Notes: generated by a model from the sequence alone, not told the origin. A stretch of 64,000 bases of DNA from Mesostigma viride (GCA_009746045.1 RPFO01000164.1:3191874-3255873), one strand, 5' to 3'. Positions 33,337 to 49,269 are shown, counted from the stretch's first letter. Numbers and translations are program-made.

Positions 33337-33425
33337 ACCCATCCATCCATCCATCCATCCATCGGGGTTAATGATCCGTGACCGATCCCCAACGGGAGCA
33401 CGAGTTTAATTAATTATAATTAATG
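33337..33425 (+). repeat. (ATCC)n microsatellite and family-C end
   Basis: Several CATC/ATCC units precede GATCCGTGACCGATCCCCAA, CGGGAGCACGAGTTTAATTAATT. The latter is the reverse complement of the family-C end at 49286-49330, with an AATT-type tail. Confidence 0.6.
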
Positions 33426-33638
33426 GCCTAGATCTATATTGTATTTGGGAGAAAGCTAAACCGGCACAGCTGTGAGGAAAGGCCGGCGGATGGAGTGGCC
33501 ACGAGATAGCCATGGCTGACGGCGGAGCTCATAACTTTCACGTTTGAGCACCGAATTTAGCCGTGAATATCACAATCGACGCGTCTTTCTACGACGCACA
33601 TGCTGACATAATTTTCCGAAGCTATTACGCAATATACG

Positions 33639-35067
33639 ATGAGCAAACGCCTCTCGACGCAACGCAGCCTGGCGGCTGCGCTCAGCAATGAAAATTATAC
33701 GTCTGCAGCTCCGGCTGCAGCTTCGCCAACCGGCCCAGAAGGCAGCGGCGCCACTAGCCAAGCTCTAGTGGTCATCCAGCCCCCTGGCAGCTGCGCCCGC
33801 CTCGCCAGCAGCGTCGCCTGAACCCAAGCGCAGTCGCCCTACCGAGCCGAGCTGGGTAGAGCTCAACTTTGTCGCCGAAGCCAGCCAGCCCGGCTTCCTT
33901 GACGCGTTTACCGAGGAACGCATCCTGGCCTGCGTGTTTTTTGGATCGCACGCCTCGCTTCTTGAGTTCTGTGCAAGCAGCTCTTCATCCAAGGTCGCCT
34001 CTTTGATCCTCGCCAGAGGCGTGCCTCCACTTTCGACCCCTTCCCCAGCCTCCGCCGCCCCCACCTCCAGCAATTCGCTCTATTTTCCCTCCTTGGATGC
34101 TCCATCGAGGAGCTTTGGCCCCCAAAGCCCCTCACCACCACATACCTTAACCGAATTCTCCATCTGCTCCGGCTCCTCAAGGAGGCCCTCGAGCGGCACG
34201 TGGCCCCCATCGCTGCAGATGTGGCGGCCACTGTGGGCAGCCGCACGATGGCTGCCGAGCTCCCCCTCCTCTCCACCATTTCCACCGCCACCTCCACTCT
34301 CCTCGCCTCCTCCACCGCCACCACCCCCACCTCCGAAGCCATCACCGCCCAGCTCCGTGACATCGACCAGCGTCTTAAGGACAACGCCATTGCTATCGAG
34401 GTTCTGCAGAATTAACACCGCAGGCCTCACCGCCCAGACGGTGAAGGACATTGCCGCCAAGCCAGCCCCGGCTGGCCTGGCCGGCGATGCTCCTCCCATC
34501 CCGACCTGGGCGGACATGCTTAAGCAGCACGCCACCTCCACCACCTCCGCCGTCGCAGCCCAGCTCCAACGGCAGACGCTTGACCTCCGCGAGGAGGCCG
34601 AGCTCGCCATGCGCAGCCTCAACGTCATTGTCAAGAACTTCACCATGGAGGAAGGTGAGAATTCCGAGAAGCTTGCGCGTGCTTTTGAGAGAGAAATCCT
34701 TGGTCGCATGGGCCTTACTGGTGAGATCGACCTGGTCGCCCTTCGCCTTCCCCGCGCGCGGGGTAAGGCAGGGGCGCCCCCGCTCCTTCTCACCTTTAAG
34801 ACCCCGGCGGACAAGATTTCTTTTCTCAGACGCCGCAAGCGGCTCGAGAAGGTACTCTCTTCACCCTTGATGACGACTTGACCCTGGCGCAGCAACAACG
34901 GCGACGGGAGCTATGGCCGACCTACCTCCAGCTCCGGCAGACCAAGGCGGGGCAGCCGGTGTACTGGAAGGGGGCGGCCATCTACGTCGGCCACAAGCCC
35001 TGGCAGGCGACCCCCGCGGCCCCGGCCAGCGACTCCAGACGCCCCAGCTTAGGGGAATACAGCAGTA
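33639..35067 (+). pseudogene. Degenerate ORF1 of element A copy 2
   Basis: It starts MSKRLSTQRSL like copy 1, but the frame is broken after about 60 codons and several more times. Indels include GAAAATTATACG for GAAAATACG near 33690, a two-base change near 33785 and an inserted TAA near 34415. The C-terminal half is readable in a second frame (LNVIVKNFTMEE, EREILGRMGL, ALRLPRARGK). It is followed by the target duplication and element B at 35068. Confidence 0.85.
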
Positions 35068-35267
35068 TATACGCTTGGCTGATTTCGATAGCACCGGCTA
35101 CGCACCCTTCTCAAGAAGGTTCCAGCCGTGTTCAGCCCGTCTCACGGTGCGAGACTGAACAAGTCTCGCGTGCAGACACGTGTGTAGTACTCCTACACAC
35201 AGATCTCGAATGATTTATCTAGTACGAAATCCGAAAGGCTTGCATCACTCCCCGGAAAGGAGAACTT

Positions 35268-37747
35268 TTGCGGATGACTGTAGGTGTCAGTTGGCGATGC
35301 CCTAGGATCCGGAGACGTCCGTCCTATAGTATAGTCAGCAATGAGATGGATGAGATACGCCGCGATGCAATCAGGTCTGCCTTTGTGGACGCGCAACCTT
35401 TGATGTACCTGGACGCAGATCGCGGTGTAGATCTCACGCCACCCTACGAACTGTTCATGCGATCGGTGGAGCTTGGCTCTAAGCTTCTCCCCGAGCAACC
35501 CCGCGCCCGACCAGCCCCGCTCTACCTGCGCGACGCCCGGGTAGTTGCCGCCCGGCTGGCGCTAGCGCAGGCCCGCCGCCGCGGGGAGGACCTGTACCCG
35601 TACCAGGAACGGCTTACTCAAGCATATACTGCCGCACATGCGGAGGAGGTGGAGACACTTGCCGCCGAAATCAATCGCCACACGGCCGCCAACCAGCACA
35701 AGGCGGCCTGGCGCTCTCTCGACCGTCTCACCGGACGCCGGGAAACGCAACGGGCTGACATCCCAGGCACCCCCAGTGAACGCCTTGAGATTTGGTTCAG
35801 CTCCCAGGCCAAACTATCAGGGGCCCCTGGCCCGCCCCCCCGCTTGACCCCGCTGCAGCTGCACGCCCTGCGGCCAGCCGAGGCGGCCCCATCGAGCCCC
35901 CGCAGGCGCCCACCAGAGACGGACTACCTGGTCCCACCGCTCTCCGGCCCCCTGGTGGACGGCCCCCACGACGAGTGGACTCCCCAGGAATGGGCTGCTG
36001 CCATCTCCACCCTCCGCAATGATGCTGCCATGGGAGTGGACAATATTTCACCGGAGGTGGTTAAGATGCCTGAGCTTGAGCCTTCCTCCGGGGTGTTTGC
36101 AACCGGATTCTACGAGATGGCCTCCCCCCGCCGACGTATTGGAAGACCGCTGTACGGGTCATGCTCTACAAGGGCAAGGGGTCCGCCGCGGATACCGGCA
36201 ACTACCGCGGCGTATGCCTCCAAAGCTGCGTGCTGAAAGTCTTCATGCGTCTCCTGCTGAACCGCATGCGCGCCAGCCTCGATCCCCACCTAGGTGAGTC
36301 CCAGATGGGCTTCCGTGTTGGTCGCAATTGTGTTATGGTCACTATTACCGCGCGCCGCCTGATCGAGGAAGTGGGCCGCCTGGCCCCCGGCCTCTTGCCA
36401 TTGCTATTGATCTTCGTGGATTACACCAAGGCATTCGATACGGTTACATGGGACGCCCTGTGGGTGGTCCTTCACCTGTTCCGTGTCCCATCGTACATCG
36501 TTGAGATCATCCGCCAGTTCTATGAAGGGTCCCAAGCCCAGGTCCGTACCGCCGACGGCGTCACTCCGGCGTTCCCCCTGCACACCGGGGTGTGGCAGGG
36601 CTGTGTGCTCTCCCCATATCTATTCATCATTATGGTGGACTATATTATGCGGCGTGCACAAGCCCGCTTCGCCCGGGTGGAGGGGCGCCCGCCGGGGATC
36701 GAGATCACGGAGTACGCCAGCTACGGCGGGGTTGACCCACCCTACCGCCTGAGCGATCTGATCTACGCTGATGACACGACACTCGTGGAAACCCCAGAGT
36801 CAGCCCAACTGTGGCTAGACAGCTTATCACTGGAAGCGCGGGCGGTGGGGCTTATGATCAGCAAGAAAACGGAGGTCATGGCCATCGGCTTCCCTGCTGG
36901 GATAGCCCCACCCACCCTCCTCTTGCTGGACGGCAGCCCCGTCCCCCCGGCGACTCGCTTCAAGCTCCTTGGCAGCTGGCTTCCCTCCACGGCCGACGAC
37001 ATCAACACCCGCATTGGCCAGGCCTGGGCGGCCCTCCGCCGCCTCGACAGGTTCTGGACCTGTCGCTACCTGAGTGAGCGACGCAAGCGCATTCTGTTCA
37101 AGGCCCTTGTCCTCAGCATCCTCCTTTATGGCTGCGAGGCGTGGACCCTGGACCAGGCGCTGAGCCAGCAGCTTGACGGCACCGTCACTCGAATGCTCCG
37201 TCATATCCTCGGCGTCCGCTACCAAGAACGCCGCACCCGGGCCGAGCTCTACTGCGAGCTCCCTCTTGTCACCCATACCATCCGACACCGCCGCCTCCTC
37301 TTTGCCGGCCATCTTGCCCGCACAGACCAGGTGAATACCGATGTGGGCCCTGCCGGGGGGCTTAAGACGGGCCAACCAGGTAGACACCTCCTCCTATGGC
37401 AGGGTCCCCTTGTCCCATCGCAACCCACTGGCAAACTTGCGCGCGCCGGGCACCGGCGCGGCGCGACCCGGACCTATGTGACACAACTGCTTGAAGATGC
37501 AGGGCTTCTGGGACTATCCGTACTCCGCGCCCGCATGATTGACAAGGAGAAATGGGCTGCCATCTGCGACAAGCACCTTCCCGAGGGGTATGCTCCTGTT
37601 TTCTCCCCACGGGCCCCGCGGCCCGTTGCTAGCCAGGGTAGAAGTCCGCAGGTGGAGGTTATTGGTCCTGAGGATAGCCGCTACACTACCGCCTCGTCTG
37701 CCATTACAGTAGAGGACAGCTCGGATGAGGATTACATCCCCATCTAG
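35268..37747 (+). pseudogene. LINE ORF2 fragment: reverse transcriptase, one frameshift
   Basis: A lead region (YLRDARVVAARLALAQARRR, WTPQEWAAAISTLRNDAAMG) is followed after a one-base loss in the C run near 36127 by the RT. RT blocks: YKGKGSAADTGNYRGVCLQS, ESQMGFRVGRN, LIFVDYTKAFDTVTWDAL, GVWQGCVLSPYLF, LIYADDTTLVETPESAQLW, KTEVMAIG and LLGSWLPSTADD. The C-terminal part has LLYGCEAWTLDQAL, RHRRLLFAGHLAR and DKEKWAAICDKHLPEG, stop at 37745-37747. Catalytic residues (FVDY, YADD) are intact. No apurinic endonuclease domain lies upstream. If the single missing C is a sequencing error, the truncated ORF is about 825 codons long. Confidence 0.88.
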
Positions 37748-37889
37748 TGCTTAACGGTTGGGGGATGATGCAGACGATATTTGTTTAAACTTTTGTGTAA
37801 TTATTTTTCTAATGAGATTAGCATAGTACTCCGTGGCATGCCTTTGCGCATGACACGCAAGTACTTACTTACTTACTTATAGTCAGCAA

Positions 37890-38013
37890 AATTGGTGCGA
37901 GAGGTCCCCAGTTCGATTCCGGCCTGGATTCATTTGCAGATCGCGTTTTTCCGCGTTTTCCGCGGACCGGCACTGAACGCAAATGGTTTTCACCTTTGCG
38001 GCGTGCCAAATCA
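37890..38013 (+). repeat. SINE-like sequence with tRNA B-box motif, copy 2
   Basis: GTGCGAGAGGTCCCCAGTTC, then GATTCCGGCC looks like a tRNA variable loop and T arm (B box GTTCGATTCC). It is followed by the same body as at 9090-9195 (ATTCATTTGCAGATCGCG to CACCTTTGCGG). It lies between the LINE tail and the target duplication of element B. Confidence 0.55.
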
Positions 38014-38547
38014 GAATACAGCAGTAGTAGTGTAGAATAGATAGACCGTGGCCATGTACATGTACGCCTCCTACAGGCACTATACCAGCTAAGCCACGCG
38101 CTTTATTTAATCATGTACATGCGTGCCTATGATGTGCCACACTCCAGATGACGCCTAGCTTTATTTAGTTATGTTGTGCCCATGCAGAGAGCTGCTCTCT
38201 GCTGAGATGTCACGCTCTAGCTTTTGTCTAGCTATGCTGATCTTCCCCCCCATGACGTACAGGCTCCCCCTTAGCTGGGCATAGCTTGATTGATCATGGG
38301 GATGCAGGTGCCCTGGCGCACCTAGAGCAAGTGTTGTTTACATTCCCACTCTTGCAGGAAGTAGCTCAGAATGTATTATAGGCTCATATGCCCCTTCTCT
38401 GGGCTATGTGCTACATATACTCCCAACGGAGTTATGTTCCTAATTAATTAATTAATTAATGGAGTGGCCGGCTGATGGACTAGTGGTTCAATGTCAAGGA
38501 GTACCAGCATGAATGGAGAACAGACCTAATGGCCAGTGCCACGATAT

Positions 38548-38860
38548 CAAGGAGACAACCAGCGCAGGCCAGCTATAGAAATCGGGAGAATCCGGACCAT
38601 GGTAGCTCGAGCCTGCCGTTATCTTGTCCGCGTTTTCGAGTCGTTCAGGATGATAAATATGAATGGAGATGGAAATGTGTAGCCTTGTGCATTGAGATTA
38701 TATGGCTGGCTTACGTGTAGAGCGACCAGATGACCTAGACGGTGGCGCCGGAAACAGCTTGCTTGATCAGGGCGTGTGTTTCGAGCCTAACTGGCCGGGA
38801 GTGTCTAGTGGTGAGCACCATTGCTGCGATCGCTCTCCCACCCTTTACGAGGGGGTGCCA
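38548..38860 (+). repeat. Dispersed 'CAAGGAGACAACC' module, longest plus-strand copy
   Basis: It starts CAAGGAGACAACCAGCGCAG preceded by ATAT. Its full length matches the inverted copy at 33104-32810. Small frames in it (on both strands) have no family resemblance. Short copies of its beginning occur at 393, 12284, 14987, 16378(-) and 33263(-). Confidence 0.85.
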
Positions 38861-41848
38861 CGATATAGTCAAATTAAGTGTACCAATGCCGGATCGATGC
38901 AACGCATGTCCCGGTTGTCGATCGACTGATCCATGCATTATATGACATAGTTAGGTGGCATTTGGCAACCTGCACAACTTATCTGAGCGTAAAAAATCAT
39001 GAGAGTATATAAGTGCCCCAGCACATTTATCGTGATAACAAAGCGCGAACCTAAAAAAGAGCTCTCAAACTTGCACGGAGTTTCATAACTGGCCGACATT
39101 GTACGATAATCCACTATACCATTGGCATGACCCAGTGAGCAGTATGACTCCTGCTCACTTTCGCCCCCATGGGGCTAGCAGTTAGATTCGATCCACTGGT
39201 GTATAGCAATTGGGGCATTCCAGACACACTTGCAGCGCTCTCCGGTAAAGAGTTTTATCGCAGCTGGGCTATAGTTTGGGATGCCTTATGATCAGGAGAC
39301 CCCTTAAGTCGCGAAAATCGTGCGAGAGGTCCGCCTGGCAACCATGAGGCTTCCGCATCCTCTATTACAACCGGTTCTGAAAACTGAAGAAACGGTATGC
39401 AACTCAAATCAGCATGCCACGAAAGAGCAAGCAAACGCAGACACCTACCTCCGCGTGCAGCTACATGCCATTTCCACATGGCCCGCTTAGCAAACGTTGC
39501 TCTGGCGCCGATGCTCATATTTGACAGCCACAATAGAACTTCAGGGATCCGCGACAGAGAGAAAATAATGCTATGTTTTTCGGAATGCTAGGGTTCACGG
39601 CACGTACACGGCAGCAAGAAAATTGTAAACCCAGGTATCATGTTGCCTATACGCGTCAGAAACCTAGATTGTCATCGACTTCGCGCGTCATGCATAATGC
39701 TTAATCCGACATGCACAGTCCCGTCATAAACCAAGGCTACACTCTTCAATACACCGTCGTCAGCTACACTCTTCAATACACGTTCAAATCGGCTGGTGCG
39801 TATCAGCACGTTCCAGGTCGTAGCGAAAGTTTCTCGTGCCTGAAATCGGCATTCTAGCCACATCCTGCGACCTTCAACATATTTTTATTGTTTTCGCAGC
39901 TACGCAGACGCAACTCACTCTACTGTAGAGTCACGCTTGTTGTGACTCCATGACCTCGTGTATCTTCTTCCGTCAGTCAGTTACGATGGAATGCGGTGCT
40001 ACAACAGGGACGGTAAGTAAGTCCGGCCCTCGGCCGCTATGCAGCGTAGATTCTCTGCTGCTTATGTGCGGCGTGGGACACGACAACAACAAACAAGTCA
40101 ACACTTAACAACCATGAACGAATGGCATGCCAATTGCCAAGTGGCGAGTGACATGCGTCACGCAATCGATGACGACTCTAGCTGTCACAAAATGCACCGT
40201 GTCCCGGCCCCTGCATCTGGAGATCGATACGTAGAAAAAAATATAATGAAAAAGTTAAATATATTGAAAGGCGCCGCAGATATCCATTCGAATCCCTCTG
40301 TGACTCGATCCCTCGTTCTCGGGTGTACCTGTCCGTCCGTCCGTCAGATTCACCCATCTGACGGTCGTAAATCGGTGGGAGAGTAAATGGGTGGGAGAGA
40401 TGAGCATTCTGGAAAGGTACCGAAGAGCACTACTACCACATCCTGACCGGATGACAACCTGGCACTGACGGCAGTGACAGCACATATTGTTGTTACACCG
40501 GGAGGTCTACGTCAATGTCAGGGCTTTCCTTACTATCTGTTAGCAAAATCCCATCGTTTGGATTTCATCTCCCAACTGCACATTTTTACTTTTTTAAATG
40601 TGATTCTCGTTCCCATAATCTCCTCTCGAAATTTTTATATATATTATATATTACGGATCCCATTCCAAGCATCTGATCACCTGATACTGCATGCACGCGG
40701 GCGCAGATCTAGACGTCGCGATCGGCAACCGGCCTATGTCTAGCAACCAAATGCTGGTTGCCGAAGGATGCATGTATCGGGTCAGCGTGGTTGTTAATTG
40801 GACATCAAGGACGTATGCTAGAAACATGCCGGACATGCCCTGCAATGCATGCATGCTAGCTAGCGCGCGTGCCGGCCGCGCGCGCCGCCTTTACTTTAAT
40901 TTCTCATTGCGCGAATACCCAGCGGACTAATATTTGGCCTCGAGCGTCTTCATCATGTCGCTTTACCGGGACGTAGTGCTCGCCTTACAGGCAATGACCG
41001 GCGTGCTTTCCCCGGTTTTACATTCCTTCTATTATGCCATCCGCAGTCAACAGGCCGAGTGACATGCATACCAGAAGTACTCTCAACCCCTGACAGTGCA
41101 AAGGGTTTCGTGCTCCCTCTTGCGCGGTGATCAACTCGTTTGTGGGTTTCTATTGAACAGCATGGCTAGAGACAGATTGTCGTGGGTAATGCAGACGCAG
41201 AGCCTTTGACAATCAGCTTGCCTGGCTTCATGAGTGCGGGTTCTCCTCGAGTGTTAGTGCCTGGGGCAGTGTCTAGATCTGCACGCATATCAGTGCAGTA
41301 ATGCATGTACGTACTGGGCCTTTCACTACCTCTCGACAGAAAGGAAAGTTTGTTGGATTTATTTTAGCATTCCAGGTGCTCCTGCGACCTGCAAACGTAC
41401 CCACGCGTGATGGCTGTGTGCTTGGCACGCCATGGAGGTAAACTAATTATAGGGGGCCAGATGGCCCAGACCTCCCTAGCCTCCCCAGCGGTTCCCTGGT
41501 GATCCGCTCACGCATGGGTTTGCGGCTGCTCACACAGCTTCCTGACGCTGCCGCTGATTCCGCGTGTTGGTCATGCCTGGGCCCCCGCGCATGCATGCCG
41601 CCCATCGGTATGCCCATCATCCCTGCTGTCCTTGGGGAATGGGCATGGCACCAGCGGGCGGAAAGGTCGCTGTAATCGCCGTATCCAGCCAGGGAGGAAG
41701 AGAAATTTCACCGCAGCCCTGCTCTACATGCTTGCGACTGAATCGTCAGAATCGGGTACCGGTTACTTCAAAAGGGGCCGCCTCGCACAGCTCTAGTAGC
41801 TTCCCTAAAACCTAGGATTGACTCAAGGAACTAGGAGCGGCTCCTCCC
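38861..41848. other. About 3 kb without a recognised gene
   Basis: No frame resembles a known protein. The only recognised repeats are the 40022-40090 block shared with 23926-23995 and short (CGTC)n near 40338. The last part must contain the promoter and 5' UTR of the HTTM gene starting at 41849. Confidence 0.45.
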
Positions 41849-46420
<4,572 letters not shown>

Positions 46421-46464
46421 GCTTTGTGAATCCTTATGTAGTTTGATTTAGAATTGTTTTGAAT

Positions 46465-46815
46465 AGTGAGTAAGTACTTGTGTGTCATGCGCATGGGCAT
46501 GCCACCGTGGAGTACTAATAATGCTAATCTCATATTAGAAAAGTAATTATACACGAAAGTTATTATACTAGCGCCTGCATCATGCCCCATGCAACCATTT
46601 ATAGTCACTGGAGGGGGATATATAATCCTCATCCGACCTGTCTTCTAGATACTGCATGTAATGGCAGACAAGGCGGTAGTGTAGCGGCTATCCTCAGGGG
46701 CAATAACCTCCACCTGCGGACTTCTACCCTGGCTATAGCAATGCAGGCAATGCCCCTCAGCTAGGAAGACGTGCTTATCGCAGATGGCAGCCCATTTCTC
46801 CTTCTCTACTACATA
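46465..46815 (-). mobile_element. Element B 3' end, 5'-truncated
   Basis: On the minus strand, starting at 46815, this reads the ORF2 C-terminus (GAGAAATGGGCTGCCATCTG, then GGTAGAAGTCCGCAGGTGGA, GAGGATAGCCGCTACACTAC). The 3' UTR follows (ATGATGCAGG, TTAGCATTATTAGTACTCC, TGCGCATGACACACAAGTAC), with a TTAC-type end at 46470. It is parallel to 37550-37880 and begins 45 bp after the HTTM stop codon. Confidence 0.88.
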
Positions 46816-46869
46816 TGATGCGGGCGCTGAACATTACAAGTTAATTGATTCATTAATCATGCGGGCGAC

Positions 46870-47045
46870 GACCTAACCGGCCCCGCTCAGCAGCAGTAGC
46901 GACGCGACCTGTGGCCGGAGTACCTCCGTCACAAGCAAGACCCCGGCCAAGAAGCCCAAGGCGGTGTTCTGGAGGCTAGGGGCGGGGACGTAGTTGATCG
47001 TCCACAACCAGCTGTGGAAGCCCCCCACGGAATATAGACTAGCTA
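46870..47045 (+). mobile_element. Diverged ORF1 C-terminal fragment of an element A relative
   Basis: GCTCAGCAGCAGTAGCGACG, CGACCTGTGGCCGGAGTACCT and GTTCTGGAGGCTAGGGGCGG parallel the ORF1 block QQQRRRELWPTYL, then VYWKGAAIYV of element A. It belongs to a related family (RRDLWPEYLRHKQDP-like), also seen at 48040(-), 58600(-) and 60610(+). Confidence 0.65.
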
Positions 47046-47159
47046 GCCATATAATGTTGTCTCCTTAAGGTATAATGTAGTCACACATAAAAATGTGCAT
47101 CAATTGGGTGATGCCACCTGGACATCACCAGCCATCCCGCATGCAACGCTGCATGATGC

Positions 47160-47222
47160 ATTAAATTAAATTAAATTATAACATGTCTCCGTTGGGAGAT
47201 CATGTAGCACATATTCCATGAT
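47160..47222 (-). mobile_element. Short element A-type 3' terminus
   Basis: (TTAAA)n tail followed by ACATGTCTCCGTTGGGAGAT and CATGTAGCACATATTCC equals the reverse complement of the terminal bases of the element A 3' UTR. It is a heavily truncated insertion. Confidence 0.6.
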
Positions 47223-47284
47223 GGATGGGGGGAGTGGAGGAAGCCGCGTAATCGACTAACCTAACTCTAAGCTATCTAGTCGAT

Positions 47285-47525
47285 CTAGAAAATCCTGACT
47301 ACACTACTCATCAAAACGCCTCCTCCTCTTGGGGGGAGGGGCCTTGCCCACAGGGTCGGGCGTGTGGGCCTTGACAATCTTCTGCCACCGCGTCTTGTCC
47401 TGCATGAATGCAGTCCAAAGACGGGAGAGAGAGTGGATACGGTGTTCAAACTGGGCTGGGACCACTAGGTCGTCCAGCAACATCTGGATGTAGTTTCGTG
47501 ACAGGTTTCCCTACCCTTTTGGGAA
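47285..47525 (-). mobile_element. LINE ORF2 C-terminal fragment, distinct subfamily
   Basis: On the minus strand this reads LLDDLVVPAQFEHRIHSL, SRLWTAFMQDKTRWQKIV. Its spacing resembles the C-terminus of element B ORF2 (TYVTQLLEDAGLLGL, RMIDKEKWAAIC), but it is clearly diverged. It has no start, no stop in context and no neighbouring RT in the same frame. Confidence 0.6.
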
Positions 47526-47959
47526 TGCCCTTGGGGCCAGGCCAGACCTGTCAGAATGTGTCGCCCTGCATGCATGATGCATGCAGGGTAGAACGTAGCC
47601 ATGCTTACCTCTAGCCTAACCAGTAGCCAACCTCGAGAAATCAGCCAGCCCAGCTAGGTGCCTCGCCTAGCACTGCTTGTTTGCCCACGTCTTCACATAG
47701 CAATGTAATGCTCACCGCGGGTCATATTGCACCCACAGGGGATGCTGGATCATTTCGAACGCTATGGCTGGTTGTGTACCGTGCGTTAGCGGTGCACGTG
47801 ACTATAGGTATATGGTGGCAAGGCTAGGTATTGCTGACATTCTATAGCTAACATTCTAGCTATAGGCATGGCTGCCATGCATGGTGACAGTGACTGACCA
47901 ATGAATGATTACAAGGGCTAATCAAGCCTGCAGGGGGCGTCCACACTGATCCTGTGGCT

Positions 47960-48130
47960 GATCATCATCAGGTCCCCACCCGGCCCCGCCCCTCCAGTAC
48001 ACCTTGGGCTTCTAGCTGGGGATCCGGCTTGTGGCGGAGGTATTCCGGCCGGCCACAGGTCGCGTCGCTGCTGCTGCTGAGCGGGGTCAGGTCATCAGTC
48101 CAGCGTCCAGGTGAGGTCGTGCAACCTAGC
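47960..48130 (-). mobile_element. ORF1 C-terminal fragment of an element A relative, minus strand
   Basis: The reverse complement gives GCTCAGCAGCAGCAGCGACG, CGACCTGTGGCCGGCCGGAA, TACACC-TGGAGGGGCGGGGC. It is the same block as at 46870-47045 and 60600-60710. It is inserted within the decayed element B-like copy around it. Confidence 0.65.
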
Positions 48131-48169
48131 TCTTGCGGCGAGAAAGGAGGCCAGTGGATTGCGACGGGA

Positions 48170-49100
48170 CTATGGGGACCCTGCCAATTATTGTAGGACA
48201 ATCATGGTGTCTACCTGGCTGGCCACTACACGCACCCACGGCAGGGCCCACATATTGGCATTCACCTGGTCCATATGCATGTGCGGGCAAGATGACCGGC
48301 AAAGACGGAGGAGGACTGGCGATGTTGGATAGTAATCGATCATGGTATGCCAGGGGTCGTTCACGACAACTAGCTAGAGGGAGCTCGTGCACTAGTAGAG
48401 CTCGGCCCGGTGCATGCGGCGAGCTCTTGACCAGTGGACTTAGCGGACGCCGAGGATGTGAAGGATATTCTAGTGACTCAGACGCGGCATGCTGTAAAGC
48501 TGCATCTTGCTTACAATGAGTAGCGAGTTAGCGTGACTGGGCCCCTTGAACGTAGAATACGCTAGCGCCGCTCGCTCAGCTAGGTACGTAGCGCGTCATA
48601 TAGCGACATGTCCAGAACCTGTCCAGGCGGCGGAGGGCTGGGCGCCCTGGGCAATGCGGCCGGTGTTCAGATGCACTGATGTCGTCCGCATTGTGCATGC
48701 ATATGGCAGGCCTGGCAAATCATTGCGGGGGTTGATGTCGTCGGCCGTGGAATTAAGGGAGCCATGCAGCTGGCAGCCAAGGAGCAATTGAGGCGAGTCA
48801 CGCTGCACTGGGGGGGCGGGGCTTCCGTCGGCCAGAATTGAAGAGGCCGGGTGGGTGGGGTGGTCCCAGCGCCGGGTCGAAGCCGATAGCCACAGTGACC
48901 TCCGTTTTCTTGCTGATCCGTAAGCCCCACCGCCCCGCGCTTCCATGCAGTGACAAGAGTATTGACTAGCTAGCCAGAGTTGGCCGGACTCGGCGGGGTC
49001 TCCACCACGCGAGCGCGTCGTGTCATCAGCGTACAGATCCGAAGAGGTACATTGATAATATATCATGCAAAGCATCCAAAGCGATATTACCAACCTGGCA
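48170..49100 (-). pseudogene. Decayed element B-like reverse transcriptase copy
   Basis: On the minus strand from 49093 this reads SSDLYADDTTRSRGGDPAES, then QLWL, later STADDINPRNDLPGLPYA, then pieces parallel to VTRMLRHILGV and FAGHLAR around 48480 and 48300. The YADD box survives, but many indels and stops break the frame. It is colinear with 36740-37330 of element B. The remainder of the same copy may be 46465-46815, split by later insertions. Confidence 0.8.
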
Positions 49101-49269
49101 CGGCTTCGATCAGTTCAGGTACACTCTTTCATGGCATCCGGATGCTTGTATAGCATCTGTGACGTACGTGATATTAAAAACTGTGACTACTTTAATATGT
49201 CAGGGTGAAGGCACGTGCCAAACATAACCAAAGCCAACCATCGCTAACAATTGATACCACTACAAAATG

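Larger units (their letters stand above)
35068..38013 (+). mobile_element. Element B: LINE reverse-transcriptase segment inserted in element A copy 2
   Basis: GAATACAGCAGTA is present once in element A copy 1, but twice here (35055-35067 and 38014-38026), bracketing this segment. It is the target duplication of the insertion. Content: short non-coding lead, ORF2 (35268-37747), 3' UTR (GATGATGCAGACGATATTTG, then AATGAGATTAGCATAGTACT) and a (TTAC)n tail at about 37861-37881. A SINE-like stretch of about 130 bp then precedes the duplication. The endonuclease domain is absent, so the LINE part is 5'-truncated. The non-tail 3' end suggests a composite or template-switched insert. Confidence 0.82.
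33501..38458 (+). mobile_element. Element A copy 2, interrupted by element B; 11-bp target duplication
   Basis: ATGGAGTGGCC occurs at 33490-33500, just before the element's 5' start (ACGAGATAGCCATGG), and at 38459-38469, immediately after its TTAA tail. This is a target-site duplication of 11 bp as expected for target-primed reverse transcription. The outer parts (33501-35067 and 38027-38458) correspond one-to-one to the uninterrupted copy at 9329-11306. The middle is a later insertion. Confidence 0.9.

Noticed and set aside
37883-38080. Minus-strand small protein ending NPGRNRTGDLSHQFC
   Set aside because: Such sequence is typical of translated tRNA-like DNA; it covers the B-box region of the SINE-like repeat.
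46465-49100. A gene between the HTTM gene and the hAT element
   Set aside because: All coding-like pieces here are minus- or plus-strand fragments of LINE ORF1 and ORF2 with many frameshifts.
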